DNA of 64,000 nt from Apostichopus japonicus. Lineage: Eukaryota; Echinodermata; Holothuroidea; Aspidochirotida; Stichopodidae. How positions within the stretch are numbered: the stretch's first letter is position 1; every line of letters begins with the position of its first letter. Below the pieces are notes generated by a model. That model was not told where the DNA came from and did not search any database. It worked only from the letters and a program-made list of their open reading frames with translations. Below are positions 12,001 to 22,612 of the stretch, one piece after another. Made by a program: the position numbers and the translations under genes. The stretch spans positions 34,570,668 to 34,634,667 of the forward strand of contig NC_092569.1 in assembly GCF_037975245.1 (NCBI RefSeq), given 5' to 3'.

Positions 12001-15000
12001 TGGGTACATGTGAGGTAACTTGTCATTGGACGCAGTATATAACTGCAGCCGTCTGGAGTGATTGTCTCTGGGACAGGTTATCATTGAACATGGGACGCGT
12101 TTGTAAAGCTCTTTGAAACCTATCGCTGATAAAAAGCGCTACATGAATCGAATATTATTATGATTATAAGATTCTTTAGCTAATTGTAAGAGAGCTGGTG
12201 TCGTTACTAAGACAATTAAGGCATCAGTTTAAATATCAAATAGTACTCAACTACCATATATTCGAAGATATCACGACTAAAATTAAATGAGGTAATTGTT
12301 ATTTAATTCTCAGATGTAACTGTTTTGAAGCATTATATGTGACTAGTTGTCAGCCAATAATGGAAAGTCAAAGACCAAGTATCTTGAGTTTCTTTTTCAT
12401 CAAGCTTCCGTAGTTATCAATCATATCCAAGTGAGATCAAAAGACTCACGTAAACAGGCCAATCCCATTTGTTGTACCTAAGAAATATCATGTAGCACGT
12501 AGGATATGAAAAGATCGAAGGTATACTACTCAGAGGAAATCAACCTCGAAATAGATATTTGGAAATAGTGACACGATTGAAATACAAAACGTCAAGAGCG
12601 ACCATTTAAAGGCTAACATTTCCAGCCATTCAAGTTGTCCAACTGAGGTGTTAATGTTTATAATACATAAGTGATATACCTTACAGAAGTTACTTCTTAT
12701 AATAAGAAAAATCATATGATATAAATAATACACATACCTGAAGATCTTCCCTCGGTACTGACGATTATCTGTGTAATAAAAGACATTTACTGAATACATT
12801 ACAAGACATACAGAGTATTGCAGTCAACAAAAAGCAGGATCAGATTAAATCTAATGTTAATAAAACCAGTTTGAGGGAAAGAAAGAACCTTTCGCAAACT
12901 GGTCTAATATATGTTAGTTTAAGAGTAAAGTCGATTTATACTTTGGTAAAGTTTCCGGATCACCACTTTAAAGATGTTTTTCTTTTGTCTATATCCATAT
13001 CTACTTTACAGGTCAATGATGACTTACAGCGTACAACTTTCTTCCAGGAAACATTAGATTACTGGCATTTTCCGGTTTTACAGCTACTCTGGCACATGAT
13101 ACGTACGTGAAGGACAAAGGCAATAGCCGGCTGCTTCCTTAAACACCTTTGTTGCTTAATGCAGACAGATGTTCTTTGTTCAAGTTATATTTTGACATTA
13201 GAACATTTCAGACACGAGTTGTAACGCATTTGTGTTTAACAGTCCTTAAGAACACGTAGGGATCATTAACATCGTCCCAGCTATTCTTGTTGGACTAAGA
13301 TTACCGTGTCTTGATACTTACCGTGCACAATGAAACTCTGAGTTTTGAAAGGTGTCATTTTACTTTTAAGGTAAGTTCATAGCCTTAGATTTGTATATCT
13401 TACTAACCAAACAATTGTAGCAGCGCTGTAGAACCTCAGCTAAGCTTCTATTTGAAATCATTGTTTCTAGTATTGTGCCGATATCGCCAATATCGGACCT
13501 GTTTGATATCCAATATTTCAATCTCAATATCGGCCCCATACCGATACCGATTTTTTTTTAAAAGCCAGAATGGATGTCAAATCGCACTTTCAGTCATACT
13601 TTAATACATGAGGTATCAGAATTATCATCGGCTATCGTAAAATATTGCACAACTCACAAACAGTAACCAATTGATAAATCTCTTGTGCCTATTCTATAAC
13701 ACTAACCCTAACCTCTTTTTAACTGAATGATCATAGTCCCCAACAAGATGATATGCAAGAAACTGTGTGCTAGCATTTTGTCCTTGGAGAAACACAAGTC
13801 CATTCTTCCTGTCACTTCTGTTGAACGATTCTCTACTCTGTTTGACCCACCACTTTCACAATTTAAGCTGCAAGTCTTTAACAAATTATCGTCACATAGA
13901 GCCACGAATTTCTTAGCAAATTTTTTTAAAAGATGACATCGAGTAAAACTGACTTCATATAGAAAAGACATAAGCGTATCCTAGCTAAGAACTTTCACTA
14001 CTCTTAGTGATTAACAGAACCAAAACCACAATATTTTATTTATTTATTTTAGCTTCCGTAAAAATTATATCCTACCATTTGCCGGCTATACTGACAACTA
14101 AGCCTAGCCAAAATTAGCAAGTTCCTCGTCGTAGAATTATTCGTTAAACAACCGGAAACAAATTGTGATACACAAACTTGATTCTCGAAATACGATCTTT
14201 TCAACAGTCACTTATGTTCTAACAAAATGCATCCATGCAGCTTCTTAGAAGATACACAATTTTTGGAATGATTCAGTAGAGGGTGACCACTTGTTATAAC
14301 ATGTATTCTCAGCTGAGGACTTAGAAGCACTGTTCAACTTAGTGTGGTAAGCTACTCCTGTAGTTATACATATAGTCACATAGACTGGTGAAATTTACTT
14401 GAAAGCGCTACAAAGACTGCTATGTACGTAACGTCCAGTGGCCCCTGACTGGTATGCTTACAGATCGTTATATCATTAAATCGGTATGTATTTTTTTCAG
14501 AACTTGTGTCATGCTTGTTTGACCAGCTAGAACAGATTAATAAATCACCGCAAGAAACAAGAAGTGGCTTTTGTTGTGGGAAAAAAATGTTCGATATTGG
14601 TTTGCCGTTATTGTCAATGAGGCTTAATCCTACGGATATGCCGCCAATATTGCAAATATCGGCCGATCCCGATATCACAAACGATTATCGGGGCAACACT
14701 AGTTTTGATTGGCACTAGATCAGTTTATCCCATTTGTTTGTTCGAATGATAAAAGTCATAGTCGGGATAACGATGTCAATTCCTTCCTCCTATCTCCTTT
14801 TCTTCTTGCCTTATGCTCCTTATTATAGCAGACATAGGGCGTTATAATGTTAGGAAGTTGAATTTCTTCAAAGCGAAAATAATGTCACGAACTTACTTTT
14901 TGCAATAGATCGTTGTACTTATTGCTAGGAATAAAATATGCTCCATTGCAAAGGCAAAGAACCAACAGCATTGCACTTCGTAGTTTATGTTCATACAATG

Positions 15001-18000
15001 ATAGAACGAAAACAACACAAAAATGATTCCTCTGATAAACCTGCTAAATGTTGTGGATATTACGTTTGAACTGTGCTGACCCAAAATTGCTCACGAAAAT
15101 GGTACACATACCATAATAGAACGTCCTAAAACTTCTTACAATCACAGCAAGACGATAAAGAGCAGAAATCGGAATTGGCTCCAACAATATAAGTCATTCT
15201 CACACGTATTACACACACACAAACTGTGAAAAGGGTCAAATTGGAAATCTGTTGTCCTTTTACAGAGAATAACATCGAACTAGATTGGACTTGATCAAGT
15301 CTCCCACTGGCGGAATTATCCCACAATGACGGAAGTTAAGATGGAAGACATTTGGCTACTCACATCAAAACGCATGCTGGTCATGAATACTGAAATATTG
15401 CGAAACAAATAACATGATCATTGCATATGATTGTGGCCCATATTTCATTATAAGTGAAATCTTTACAGAAGCCCCTGTTTTGAACGCTCACATGACGACA
15501 AAAATATTCTTCCTGTACATGTTTGGTTCACCGCCATTCAAACTGTTATCTACCATGCAAAATGTAAAACAACCTTAGTAACGCTACCTCGACAAATCTA
15601 CGTGGTGCAGTAAGAAGAATCGACGTTTAGCATTAAAATTGTATCTTTTATAACATGATAATCATGATGATGATAAAAATTGCAAGAAATAAAGAATGTC
15701 AACAGAAAGGACAAAATAAAAAGAGGAAGTTAAGGAAGACACGAGGAATTTAATCTTTTTTTCTTTCAGACCAAGTCATTCATGACTCAAATTCCATAAC
15801 GTGATATTGCTCTGCCATAGTGGATAATATTTTAACAAATACTCGGCTTTAAATTTGTAAAAGTATGAAAGATTGGAAGCAGCTTAAACAAACACATGTA
15901 TTTTTGTTTGTTAATTCCAAATAGTAACGACATAGACATGTTAGAACAGTCGAGCATATGACAGTTCACATTTTATGAAATGACGATGTTATCTGTCAAG
16001 ACAAAAACATATTGTATAGCATTCCCAGTAGTGAATTTATACAATTCTCTAAATAAACCAGAGAACAAGCTTTAGATCAATATGAATAATAGAAGAATAT
16101 GGCTCTTGGATACATAAAATAGTATCACACTATCTAAAGTCATGAAAAAAATTAAAATCTACATTTTATAGTTTGCTGTTGCCAACAGAGTAAAGTGCAC
16201 AGTATAATAATATCTCCACAAAAAGATTGATGCGGCCAAGGCGATTTGTTTGGGATATAGCCAAAGTTTTGTTGTCGTCGATAATGTTATTCAGGAAGCA
16301 CAGACGGTGTTCGACGTCATTGTTTTATCTGTATGAAAAATTGTGTTTATTAACCAAACACTGAGTATGTTTGTTCCTTTGAATACAGTGCTCGTTCGAA
16401 AGAGCCACAAATTATGATATAAAGGAATTTAATTAGATATCCTTCAACATATAAAGCGAATTATTACCATACAGTGAGTAATGATAAATGTTATGATTAT
16501 AATATTTTCTAGTTTTTGCAACGTGTTAGAAAAGAGACCTTTAAATACAGTGTAATGTATTTTATGTTGTTTAATTTCTTAAAGTCTATCATCGATGGTT
16601 TTGTTAAGTATTGGGAGAGTTTCCTTTGTATACTGAATTATATTACATGTTACGAAGCGTTACGTTTTGTACTACACCGAATAGCCACATCAGAAAGGGG
16701 GGTGTAAGTCCACTGATTGAGGGCAGCGAAGAGCGAGAGTATGGGTGGGGAGCGGTGACTACTCTCATCGCATACATATTATAGATTGAGTACATTTCAG
16801 TGGTCGTATTATAAGTAGTCTGGTCATTAAGTATGAAAGACGACATGCATGAGAATATCTTCGCGTTGGTTTTACATTAAATTACTGTTTTCAAATTGAG
16901 ACTATTAAACGTTACAAGAACGTTTACATTATCGCCACGACTTAAATGAACACATTGTGTGGAAATCAAAATAAACTACGGTATTTGTGGTTAAAGAATT
17001 AAAAGATAACTTAAAGGATCATGAATATCTGTCTTTCTCGTAGTAGTCTATTTCCAGATAATACGCTAACACCTAATACACTATTTCGCATAGTTTTAGT
17101 TAATATATGAATTAGATATTTAGTTCTTTGCATGGTGAACTAGCCTTAAATATTCCAATATTTGACAGAAAACATCACTTTGGATTGTCATTAGAATGTT
17201 GGTGAACTGGATTGTGTCAAAAGGCTTTTTTTTTTAATAAAGATGAAATGTAATTTAAATTTGGTGATAATTTTCTCACTCCAATTATGTTGTATTACTT
17301 GTTCTCTGTTTTTTTTTACTGTTATAGATTATTTCTAAGTAAATAAAGAAAGACAAACAAAAAACAACAAAGCTATAAATTGAAAAGTATAAATATTTAA
17401 AAGACAATCAACTAGAATAAGAATCAGTTTATTTTTAAAAGTTATAGAAACGTTCTCTGCATCTGCACTGAGTTATACCGCTAGTAATATCGGCCTTTAG
17501 TGTTATTCGTATGATCGGGTGAAATTTTAGATTTGCCTGTCACACCTTGTCCAGAATGCAGCCTAAATTTGGAGCTATAATGTCAAAAAAACTGAATAAA
17601 TGGAAGAAAAAAATACAATTCCTTCGTGCATTTGTCTTTATTTAATAAGGCATTTATGCAGCTTTTGATTTTTCTTATTTTTAGTCTGGATTGATTACAC
17701 AAAGACTAATGAAACATTACTACGATTTTATTTTGAGTATGATTTTATAACGTCTTTTCCATTGGAAAGAGACTTTCAATCCTTTTAATCTTCTAGTTTA
17801 TTCAAAATACAGATTTTGTAATAACAATATTAATTTTAAATACTACTCTCACAATAATATTGGTTGAAATTATTATCACTAAATCGCTAATGATTGCTAG
17901 ACGTCAACGTCGTTGCACATTTTTAATTACATTTTACATTTTTCGTTGCACGTTAATTAGAAATACACAGTGAAACAAGTCGCACACATTCGACAAACAA

Positions 18001-20331
18001 TGCAATAATTTATAAGTGTTTCATTTTAACTCACAAGAATAAAAAAGAAGTAAAAACAGCTCATTGTTCATAGAAGTACGTTAAACGAAAAGGTATTTTA
18101 TCGTTTCTTAAATATATGTATTGAATGCCATATGAGCATATCAGGGATGTGGACATTTTCTGTTACTGTTTTAGTTAGCTAACGATATCTAAATATATCT
18201 CAATTAAGTTTCCCATTCGGAATCATAATCTTCTTTTTTCCTTTTAATTTCCCTCTTATGTTGGCAATGTGATATGACATTAGGTATGAGTCGGTATCAA
18301 GGAGTTACCTTTGGTCAAGTTATATTATTTCTCGACATAATCATTAAGGAATCAGCCTCATTTAACTGTCACTTTAAGAAAAAATCGACAAAGTTTTTCT
18401 TTACAAACTTTATCATTTCAAATAAAATAAAGGAACATGTCTTACATTTGTTCTGCTCTAATATCCTTCATATTTAAAATAACGGAATATTGGGATTATA
18501 TTTCTTTGGAATCTCTTACAATATATAGCGCAACTGTAGGAAATGAGAAACATAAAAAGAGAGAAAAATGAGAAGCTAGCCACTTAAACCGCCGGAGACA
18601 TTTTCATGATCGCGTATCATACCATGCTTTAATGTAAGCAATTTAAAACCAGAACGTACTGCATGAAAAATAACAAATGTTATGTTTGTGGAAGTATTTT
18701 ATCTTTGATAATTCGTTCTGCGATAAATCCGTGTAACCTAAGTTTTCTATTTTCAGCATTACTTTAAGTTTCCATAAATTAGTTTTAAATTATATTGACG
18801 TGTACACCAGTTGGATTTATTGTTATTCAACTTTGTTCCATGAATAATATGATATTTTCAAAATACATTTCAAAGTACCTTTATTTTTGTTGAAGATTGT
18901 TTTTTCAAACTTTGACACACATATAACGATATCTATTAAAGAGATCTCTATGAGCATGTAAAGGAAGTAAATATTTACGTGCTCTTTAGAAATTTATATC
19001 TGAAACTTTCGTGTTTGGATGATAGTTCAAACAATATAATCAAACGTACAACTGAGCATTTCTTCTAATTTGATTAAACCTGAACAACAGTTTAAAGTTA
19101 TAGATTTCTAATTTAAAGGATGTACCTTGTCATTATAGTTTTGTTCACTGTAGTTACCCAATTAAGCATCTTTGTGATTGGATTATCACATAGAAATTGT
19201 TTTGTTTTAGATTAGTTAACGCACATGTTGCTTTAATGTATTCATCAGGATAACTTGGACAAAGACGAGCAATAAAATGTCTGTTCGGAAATCATATCAA
19301 AATAACAGAGCTGACAAAGGAAGTTGCCTTTACGCAGATGAAAACCAAGTTATTCGTATGTAGTTTATATCGAAAAAATAAAAGCAAGGCATTATAATAA
19401 ATATAAAAAAAAACATTGAAAACATTTAACTATACAAAGCTTACCGAATAACGCTCTGTTTCAAAAGGGAATCTCATGATTGGATTTTTAACAAGAAAAA
19501 CTGTTTTTTTTTAAGTTATTGTATAGTGTTTTAGTTATCGCTGAAATAAATGAATTTCTTGTTTTTAGTTATCGTACTCGTAGCCAATATTATGGAGTAT
19601 ACATTTATGAACTAGAATGATTTACATTTGAATTTAAGCTCACTAATTTTTAATATCAATTCAGTGTTGTAACGTGTTGGTATGGATCTGTGAGAGGTAG
19701 GGTTGGCTATTGGAGGGAAACCTTGTGAACAGATGTGCTGTAAAGGATATGTTTGGAACGATATACTCATAAGTTTGAAAAAAGGATTACTTTTTCCTGG
19801 CCATATCACGAAACTTGATTGACTTTGAAAAATTGGTGTGTAACGAAAACACGTTTGAGATGTATGAATGAGCTTTTCTTCTAAGTATTTTACATGTGAG
19901 CAAATTTTAAAGAATACTGTATATAAGCAAAGAAGAACCGATTAGAGCTAATCTTTTGTTTTTATTCCAATATATGTGGTTAAATTAAAAGACGTTTCGT
20001 TATTTTGATCGAAACACTGCTGTCTTTTCGCGAAGTTAAAAATTCTGAGTATTTCTAATTGAAGGCCTTCAAACTGTAATTTATCAGGAATTTTTATCGA
20101 TATTTTACTATTATTTCGAAGACGCTAACTCTTCACTTTTCACATAATTTAATATTAACAGAGTTAGCTCAACAACACATTGATGCAACTTATGTTATTT
20201 TTTCGAAACAGAAAATATTTCAATGGAGTAAAATATAAAATATATTAAACAATGGAAAGACTTACCATTTCTGTTCCAAACGAGTTCCATATCGTCAAAA
20301 CAGTCAAACAAACTTTGAAACAATTCTCCAT
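1..20331 (-). CDS. Gene 1: secreted FReD(partial)-TIL-EGF(>=14) protein, 3' end outside window
   Basis: This is a spliced gene read right to left. Coding exons are 20331-20266, 12768-12738, 11882-11710, 11335-11071, 10214-10003, then fourteen 210-nt EGF exons from 9551-9342 down to 639-430. Every junction is GT-AG and phases agree (0, 1, 0, 1, then 0 throughout), giving 1229 residues with no stop. Order: signal peptide, A and B parts of a fibrinogen-related domain, TIL module, EGF array. By homology with gene 2 the missing 3' end should be an EGF-FReD exon and two further FReD exons left of base 1. Known for the family: FReDs bind sugars or microbial ligands. Inferred: secreted recognition protein with a long EGF stalk. 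Exons are called by eye; transcript evidence is lacking. Confidence 0.85.
430..639 (-). CDS. Gene 1 EGF exon 14 (class B1), last in window
   Basis: 210 nt, 0-0, B1 signature, ends VLG before GTCAGT. It is the last coding exon before the left edge. The 429 bases beyond it are intron. In gene 2 the array ends with an EGF-FReD fusion exon, so at least three more exons are expected outside the window. Confidence 0.85.
973..1182 (-). CDS. Gene 1 EGF exon 13 (class B2)
   Basis: 210 nt, 0-0, B2 signature, same protein as EGF exon 10. The intron to the next exon is 333 nt, the short intron class that lacks the spacer carrying the recurrent intronic repeat. Confidence 0.85.
1522..1731 (-). CDS. Gene 1 EGF exon 12 (class A)
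   Basis: 210 nt, 0-0. Class A, but the last two codons read Leu-Trp (TTATGG before GTCAGT) where siblings have Leu-Gly. Start is VGDF, where its 1883-bp twin has VGEF. These are among the few differences between the two trimeric units. Confidence 0.85.
2313..2522 (-). CDS. Gene 1 EGF exon 11 (class B1)
   Basis: 210 nt, 0-0, B1 signature. Encodes the same 70 residues as EGF exon 14, 1883 bp to the left. Acceptor is TTAAAACAG. Confidence 0.85.
2856..3065 (-). CDS. Gene 1 EGF exon 10 (class B2)
   Basis: 210 nt, 0-0. Carries the B2 markers (SSYATCSEING, DKGSVLG). The copy 1883 bp to the left (EGF exon 13) encodes the same 70 residues. Confidence 0.85.
3405..3614 (-). CDS. Gene 1 EGF exon 9 (class A)
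   Basis: 210 nt, 0-0. VGEFYINSGC start, SSA-type SAHATCAERNG middle, TCTHNC end, last codons VLG. Corresponds to EGF exon 12 at a spacing of 1883 bp, with only isolated substitutions. Confidence 0.85.
4197..4406 (-). CDS. Gene 1 EGF exon 8 (class B1)
   Basis: 210 nt, 0-0. EGHFYINSRC start, RNSRLVHESYQC, TERSGVRKC and TCRHNC end: the B1 signature. Same type as EGF exons 11 and 14. Confidence 0.85.
4742..4951 (-). CDS. Gene 1 EGF exon 7 (class B2)
   Basis: 210 nt, 0-0. EGHFYINSRC start, TQKSTCRNSRLVDESYQC, then the B2 markers SSYATCSEINGVRKC and CFVADKGSVLG. Acceptor is ATAAATTAG in place of the usual TTAAATTAG. Confidence 0.85.
5403..5612 (-). CDS. Gene 1 EGF exon 6 (A/B hybrid)
   Basis: 210 nt, 0-0. 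Class A N-terminal half, class B1 C-terminal half, and the same IRS marker as EGF exon 4, showing the two were copied together. The exon marks the boundary between the two-exon repeats (to the right) and the three-exon repeats (to the left). Confidence 0.83.
6188..6397 (-). CDS. Gene 1 EGF exon 5 (class A)
   Basis: 210 nt, 0-0, reading VGEFYINSGC to CFVADIGSVLG. Its 1577-bp-shifted twin is EGF exon 3. All eight Cys present. Confidence 0.85.
6980..7189 (-). CDS. Gene 1 EGF exon 4 (A/B hybrid)
   Basis: 210 nt, 0-0. Class A start, class B1 end, with the marker CFVADIRSVLG (Arg for Gly) shared only with EGF exon 6. The open frame is bounded by acceptor ATTTCAG... and donor GTCAGT as in its siblings. 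Confidence 0.83.
7765..7974 (-). CDS. Gene 1 EGF exon 3 (class A)
   Basis: 210 nt, 0-0, VGEFYINSGC start and TCRHNC end. It corresponds to EGF exon 5 exactly 1577 bp away and appears identical to it. Confidence 0.85.
8557..8766 (-). CDS. Gene 1 EGF exon 2 (A/B hybrid)
   Basis: 210 nt, 0-0. Class A N-terminal half (VGDFYINSGC, NNHIIEASYQC) joined to a class B1 C-terminal half (ERSGVRKCYCNQ, TCRHNC). A Thr-to-Ile change just before the second Cys separates it from the other two hybrids. Belongs to the third 1577-bp unit. Confidence 0.83.
9342..9551 (-). CDS. Gene 1 EGF exon 1 (class A)
   Basis: 210 nt, phase 0-0. Starts VGDFYINSGC, continues RSTCQNNQIIEASYQC, C.C at KCYC, then NYQGDGVTC and ends CFVADIGSVLA before GTCAGT. 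Eight Cys: a six-Cys EGF core plus one Cys before and one after. Differs from other class A exons by RNSVRKC and an Ala at the last codon. First EGF after the TIL module. Confidence 0.85.
10003..10214 (-). CDS. Gene 1 exon 5: TIL (trypsin-inhibitor-like, cysteine-rich) module
   Basis: After acceptor TTCTCTAG the exon encodes ETILEWCPANEIFSNETC, ERTCDHPNTC, EQCVCVGEYL and KCIPLNQCNC: about nine Cys with the CPANE start, C.C pair and final C.PL..C spacing of TIL modules. The tail CFVADKGGVLM is homologous to the tail of every EGF exon, so the two exon types share an end, probably through exon fusion or gene conversion. Phase 1 in, phase 0 out, which adapts the FReD (phase 1) to the 0-0 EGF exons. 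A protease-inhibitor role is possible but a structural role is equally likely. Confidence 0.82.
11071..11335 (-). CDS. Gene 1 exon 4: fibrinogen-related domain, B subdomain
   Basis: The exon encodes VLQRRRSDSVNFSRSWKDF, then NGFGFLGSDFWIGNEKI, LTNQKRYQLRMDF and a run ending FEISD, the standard FReD middle block (QRR, W..Y/F, GFG, FW.GN, L.). It ends in phase 1 at GATG followed by GTAAGT. A normal FReD continues into an exon with the calcium site and GAWWY pocket; here the next exon is the TIL module, so this FReD lacks its P subdomain. Confidence 0.88.
11710..11882 (-). CDS. Gene 1 exon 3: fibrinogen-related domain, A subdomain
   Basis: The exon starts after CCAG and reads SSYFVFQQPAYPRDCKEV, ending DTGGWT before the donor GTATGG. 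It carries the typical FReD opening: DC, then SGVYLIKPDGYPGPF, a Cys in EAYC, and the DTGGWT block where FReD genes commonly have a splice site. Phase 1 in, 0 out. It pairs with exon 4 to form the first two thirds of an N-terminal fibrinogen domain. Confidence 0.85.
12738..12768 (-). CDS. Gene 1 exon 2: 31-nt linker exon
   Basis: A micro-exon between acceptor TTACACAG and donor GTATGT. It encodes IIVSTEGRSS plus the first base of a Gly codon completed by exon 3. Its phases (0 in, 1 out) fit both neighbours exactly. It is conserved in gene 2 with one residue change (T to A). It forms the mature N-terminus just after the signal peptide. Confidence 0.75.
13465..14707. mobile_element. Possible hAT-like non-autonomous element in intron 1
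   Basis: The left edge reads CTAGTATTGTGCCGATATCG. The right edge, reversed, reads CTAGTGTTGCCCCGATAATC. Both are followed by further GATATCGG words, giving rough inverted ends about 1.24 kb apart. I could not find a matching 8-bp target duplication, so the call rests on the end similarity alone. In gene 2 the right end is missing: about 580 bp present here (14.58-15.16 kb) is absent near 56.7 kb. Confidence 0.35.
20266..20331 (-). CDS. Gene 1 exon 1: signal peptide
   Basis: This exon has 22 codons beginning MENCFKVCLTVLTIW, with a short hydrophobic core typical of a secretory signal. It ends ATG followed by the donor GTAAGT, phase 0. The same exon with a single residue change (L to F in the core) occurs at 61674-61739, which supports it as coding. 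Too short to be found as an isolated open frame. Confidence 0.8.
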
Positions 20332-20403
20332 GATTTCGAGTTTGTATAAATGACATGCAAAAATATATTCGATGAAGTGCAAGATGGCAAATGACACAGG
20401 GTC

Positions 20404-20411
20404 TCTATTTA
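20404..20411 (-). promoter_or_regulatory. TATA-like element of gene 1
   Basis: CTAAATAG on the minus strand, about 73 nt upstream of the start codon. The surrounding sequence is almost unchanged at the same place before gene 2. Spacing would allow a 5' UTR of roughly 45 nt. A core promoter role is inferred from position and conservation only. Confidence 0.4.
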
Positions 20412-22612
20412 GGGGTTACCAACACCCTATTGAAATGACCGTAGTAGTATGGATGTCCATTAATGCCATCATTTTATTTGAAATATGATTTGGTGAAGAG
20501 CTTATACAAATGTGCTGCACATCTATAGTATTATTGGCTTGTGTGTAAAGAAGACCATTCGACATGCGCAATCCAATTTAATAAAATTTACAGCTATATA
20601 TATCTTGAACTTCAGTCAATAGTCCAGTAAGCTTCATTTGCATAATTTTGGATTGTCCTTGTTCCGATAAATACAGCATACCACCTACTGTATGCTTATT
20701 GACTATCGTGCCTCTAGTTCCAACGACAGCAACGGTATTGCAATTCAATCAATGTAAATGTATTTGGTTTTAAACGAATATTAATAATAATGATCACTTT
20801 TAATCTACAATACATTTAGTGTGGTTTATGTTAAAGTTATGTAGTTGTGTGCCAAACGACGTCAATGCTAGTAGGAATGTTGATTTACTTGTTCTGGTTA
20901 AGCTGCTTTTACCGATATTTTAAGAAACATGTATGAGTAATTATTTTAGCTAAGTTACTTCGCTTTTGGTTGGAAGGCAAAATTAAAGCAGTATCGAAAG
21001 GACAGGAAGTGATACTACTAATAAGCACTATATAACATGCATGAACTAGTACAATACATCTTATATACCGTGAAATTTACGGTATGATCCATTCTACACT
21101 ATCAATATGTATGTACAAATATCTAATTAACACAGTTTGGAACATTCGAAGTTGGTCAGTGGTACGCTATATGAACAATACTTCCTTGTTTTATGATGCC
21201 TGCATCACATCCTGTTTGCGGAATCGAGTATTCTCACATCTGATTGAATAAACATTTTAGCTGTTACACTGGGCTTTGACTAATTTGTTTATAGACTGTA
21301 AGAATTACATCAATAATGACTGTAAATTATAAGGAAAAATATTTTTCATTTATATAAGATATTTAATCAAGGAGCATGTTTTGACCTATGGAAAGGTAGG
21401 TTGGATATTAGATTTTTTCTTTGATACAAATTTTTAAATGAGATGTATATCTGTTAACCAGCAGAGGTGTAGCTAGAGATTATTTGGAGGCGTAGAGCTA
21501 CTTTATAAGCGTAGCTATAAGTGGTTCTTTTAACAGTGGCCCCCATTTCTCAGGGGGCCCGAGGGTTGGCTACCAACGGAGACAACTGTCAGTGATGATT
21601 TTGCATGAATAATTATATGAGTACCAGCACGCCCACGCAATTCTATTATTTAGCTGACAGTGGCGTAGCCAGATGTAGAGGAAAAGCTGCCCCTCCCACA
21701 CACAAAAACATTTTCATGGACGAAAACTGGGAAGGCAAGGAAAATTAACCAAGAAAAATAAATAGCTATCATATATGATACTGGATAGGTTACTCTATGT
21801 TACAGCACGGCGTTAAGTGCTTCTCAGAAGGCTTCTCTCTTAAGCTATATGCCCACTAAGCACATTAATAGGTTTGTATTAACAAATTCACTTCGAGTCA
21901 GTTATAATCATTTCTAGACAAAATTCCGTGAGTCGCACGGCACTGGATTGTCATCTTTAATAAAAGGTCACTGAGAAAGGAGATAAATGCGTTTACCTAC
22001 CCTCATGTTCTATTATGTATTTTAAATGTATTATGTATTCAATATATACAAGGCCGTAGACACAGGGACCATGGGAACACGAACCTAACCACCCCCCCCC
22101 CATCCCGAGAGTTTCTAGCAAGTGGTTAACAAATGTTATAACACCCGAACGCAAATGTATTTAATATAAAATGAAAATGATAGCATCATGCTTCTCAACA
22201 CCCTTACTGAGACAAAATTTTCAGAAAGGTGAGGGTACACTACTCCCATTAAGCCCCACCCTGTCTTAAGATCCCTCCCTAGTACGGACGTCCACCTAAA
22301 ATTTGAATTAAATTTCGTAACAGGGTGTACAGACTGTACATTTTCATGCAATTGCATATCGGTACAGGCGTTAAGTCAACCTTAGTAGATATCGGTAGTT
22401 CAAGCAGATTCTGTGAACCGTCTGAAATAGTACAGTATTACTTAATTGAAACTTGTTTTGCCAATGCCAGACATGCCAGGCATATTAAATATACAATATA
22501 AAATTGATACACTTTTCAACTATAGCGATGCATTTCACGGCAGAACTAAATCTTTAAGCTAACCCTTTTTATTAGTTCAGAAAACAAATACTTTGTTATG
22601 TAAACCAGTTGA
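20412..22612. other. Upstream flank of gene 1, no gene seen
   Basis: Non-coding by eye and closely matched at 61.8-63.9 kb. It contains words such as CAGAGGTGTAGC (21463) and GTGGCGTAGCCAG (21661) that resemble hAT-type transposon ends, so part of this flank is probably old transposon. A diverged third copy of its central part lies at 27.07-27.89 kb. Confidence 0.5.

Larger units (their letters stand above)
9560..22612. repeat. Segmental duplicate, copy A (pairs with about 51.7-63.9 kb)
   Basis: From the intron before the TIL exon, through intron 1, to about 2.3 kb upstream of the start codon, the sequence matches 51.7-63.9 kb in order and orientation, with scattered substitutions and indels. 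Similarity fades near 22612 (shared word TATGTAAACCAGTTG), matching about 63.92 kb. The long intron 1 (7497 bp here, 6747 bp in gene 2) contains no other gene I can support. Confidence 0.9.
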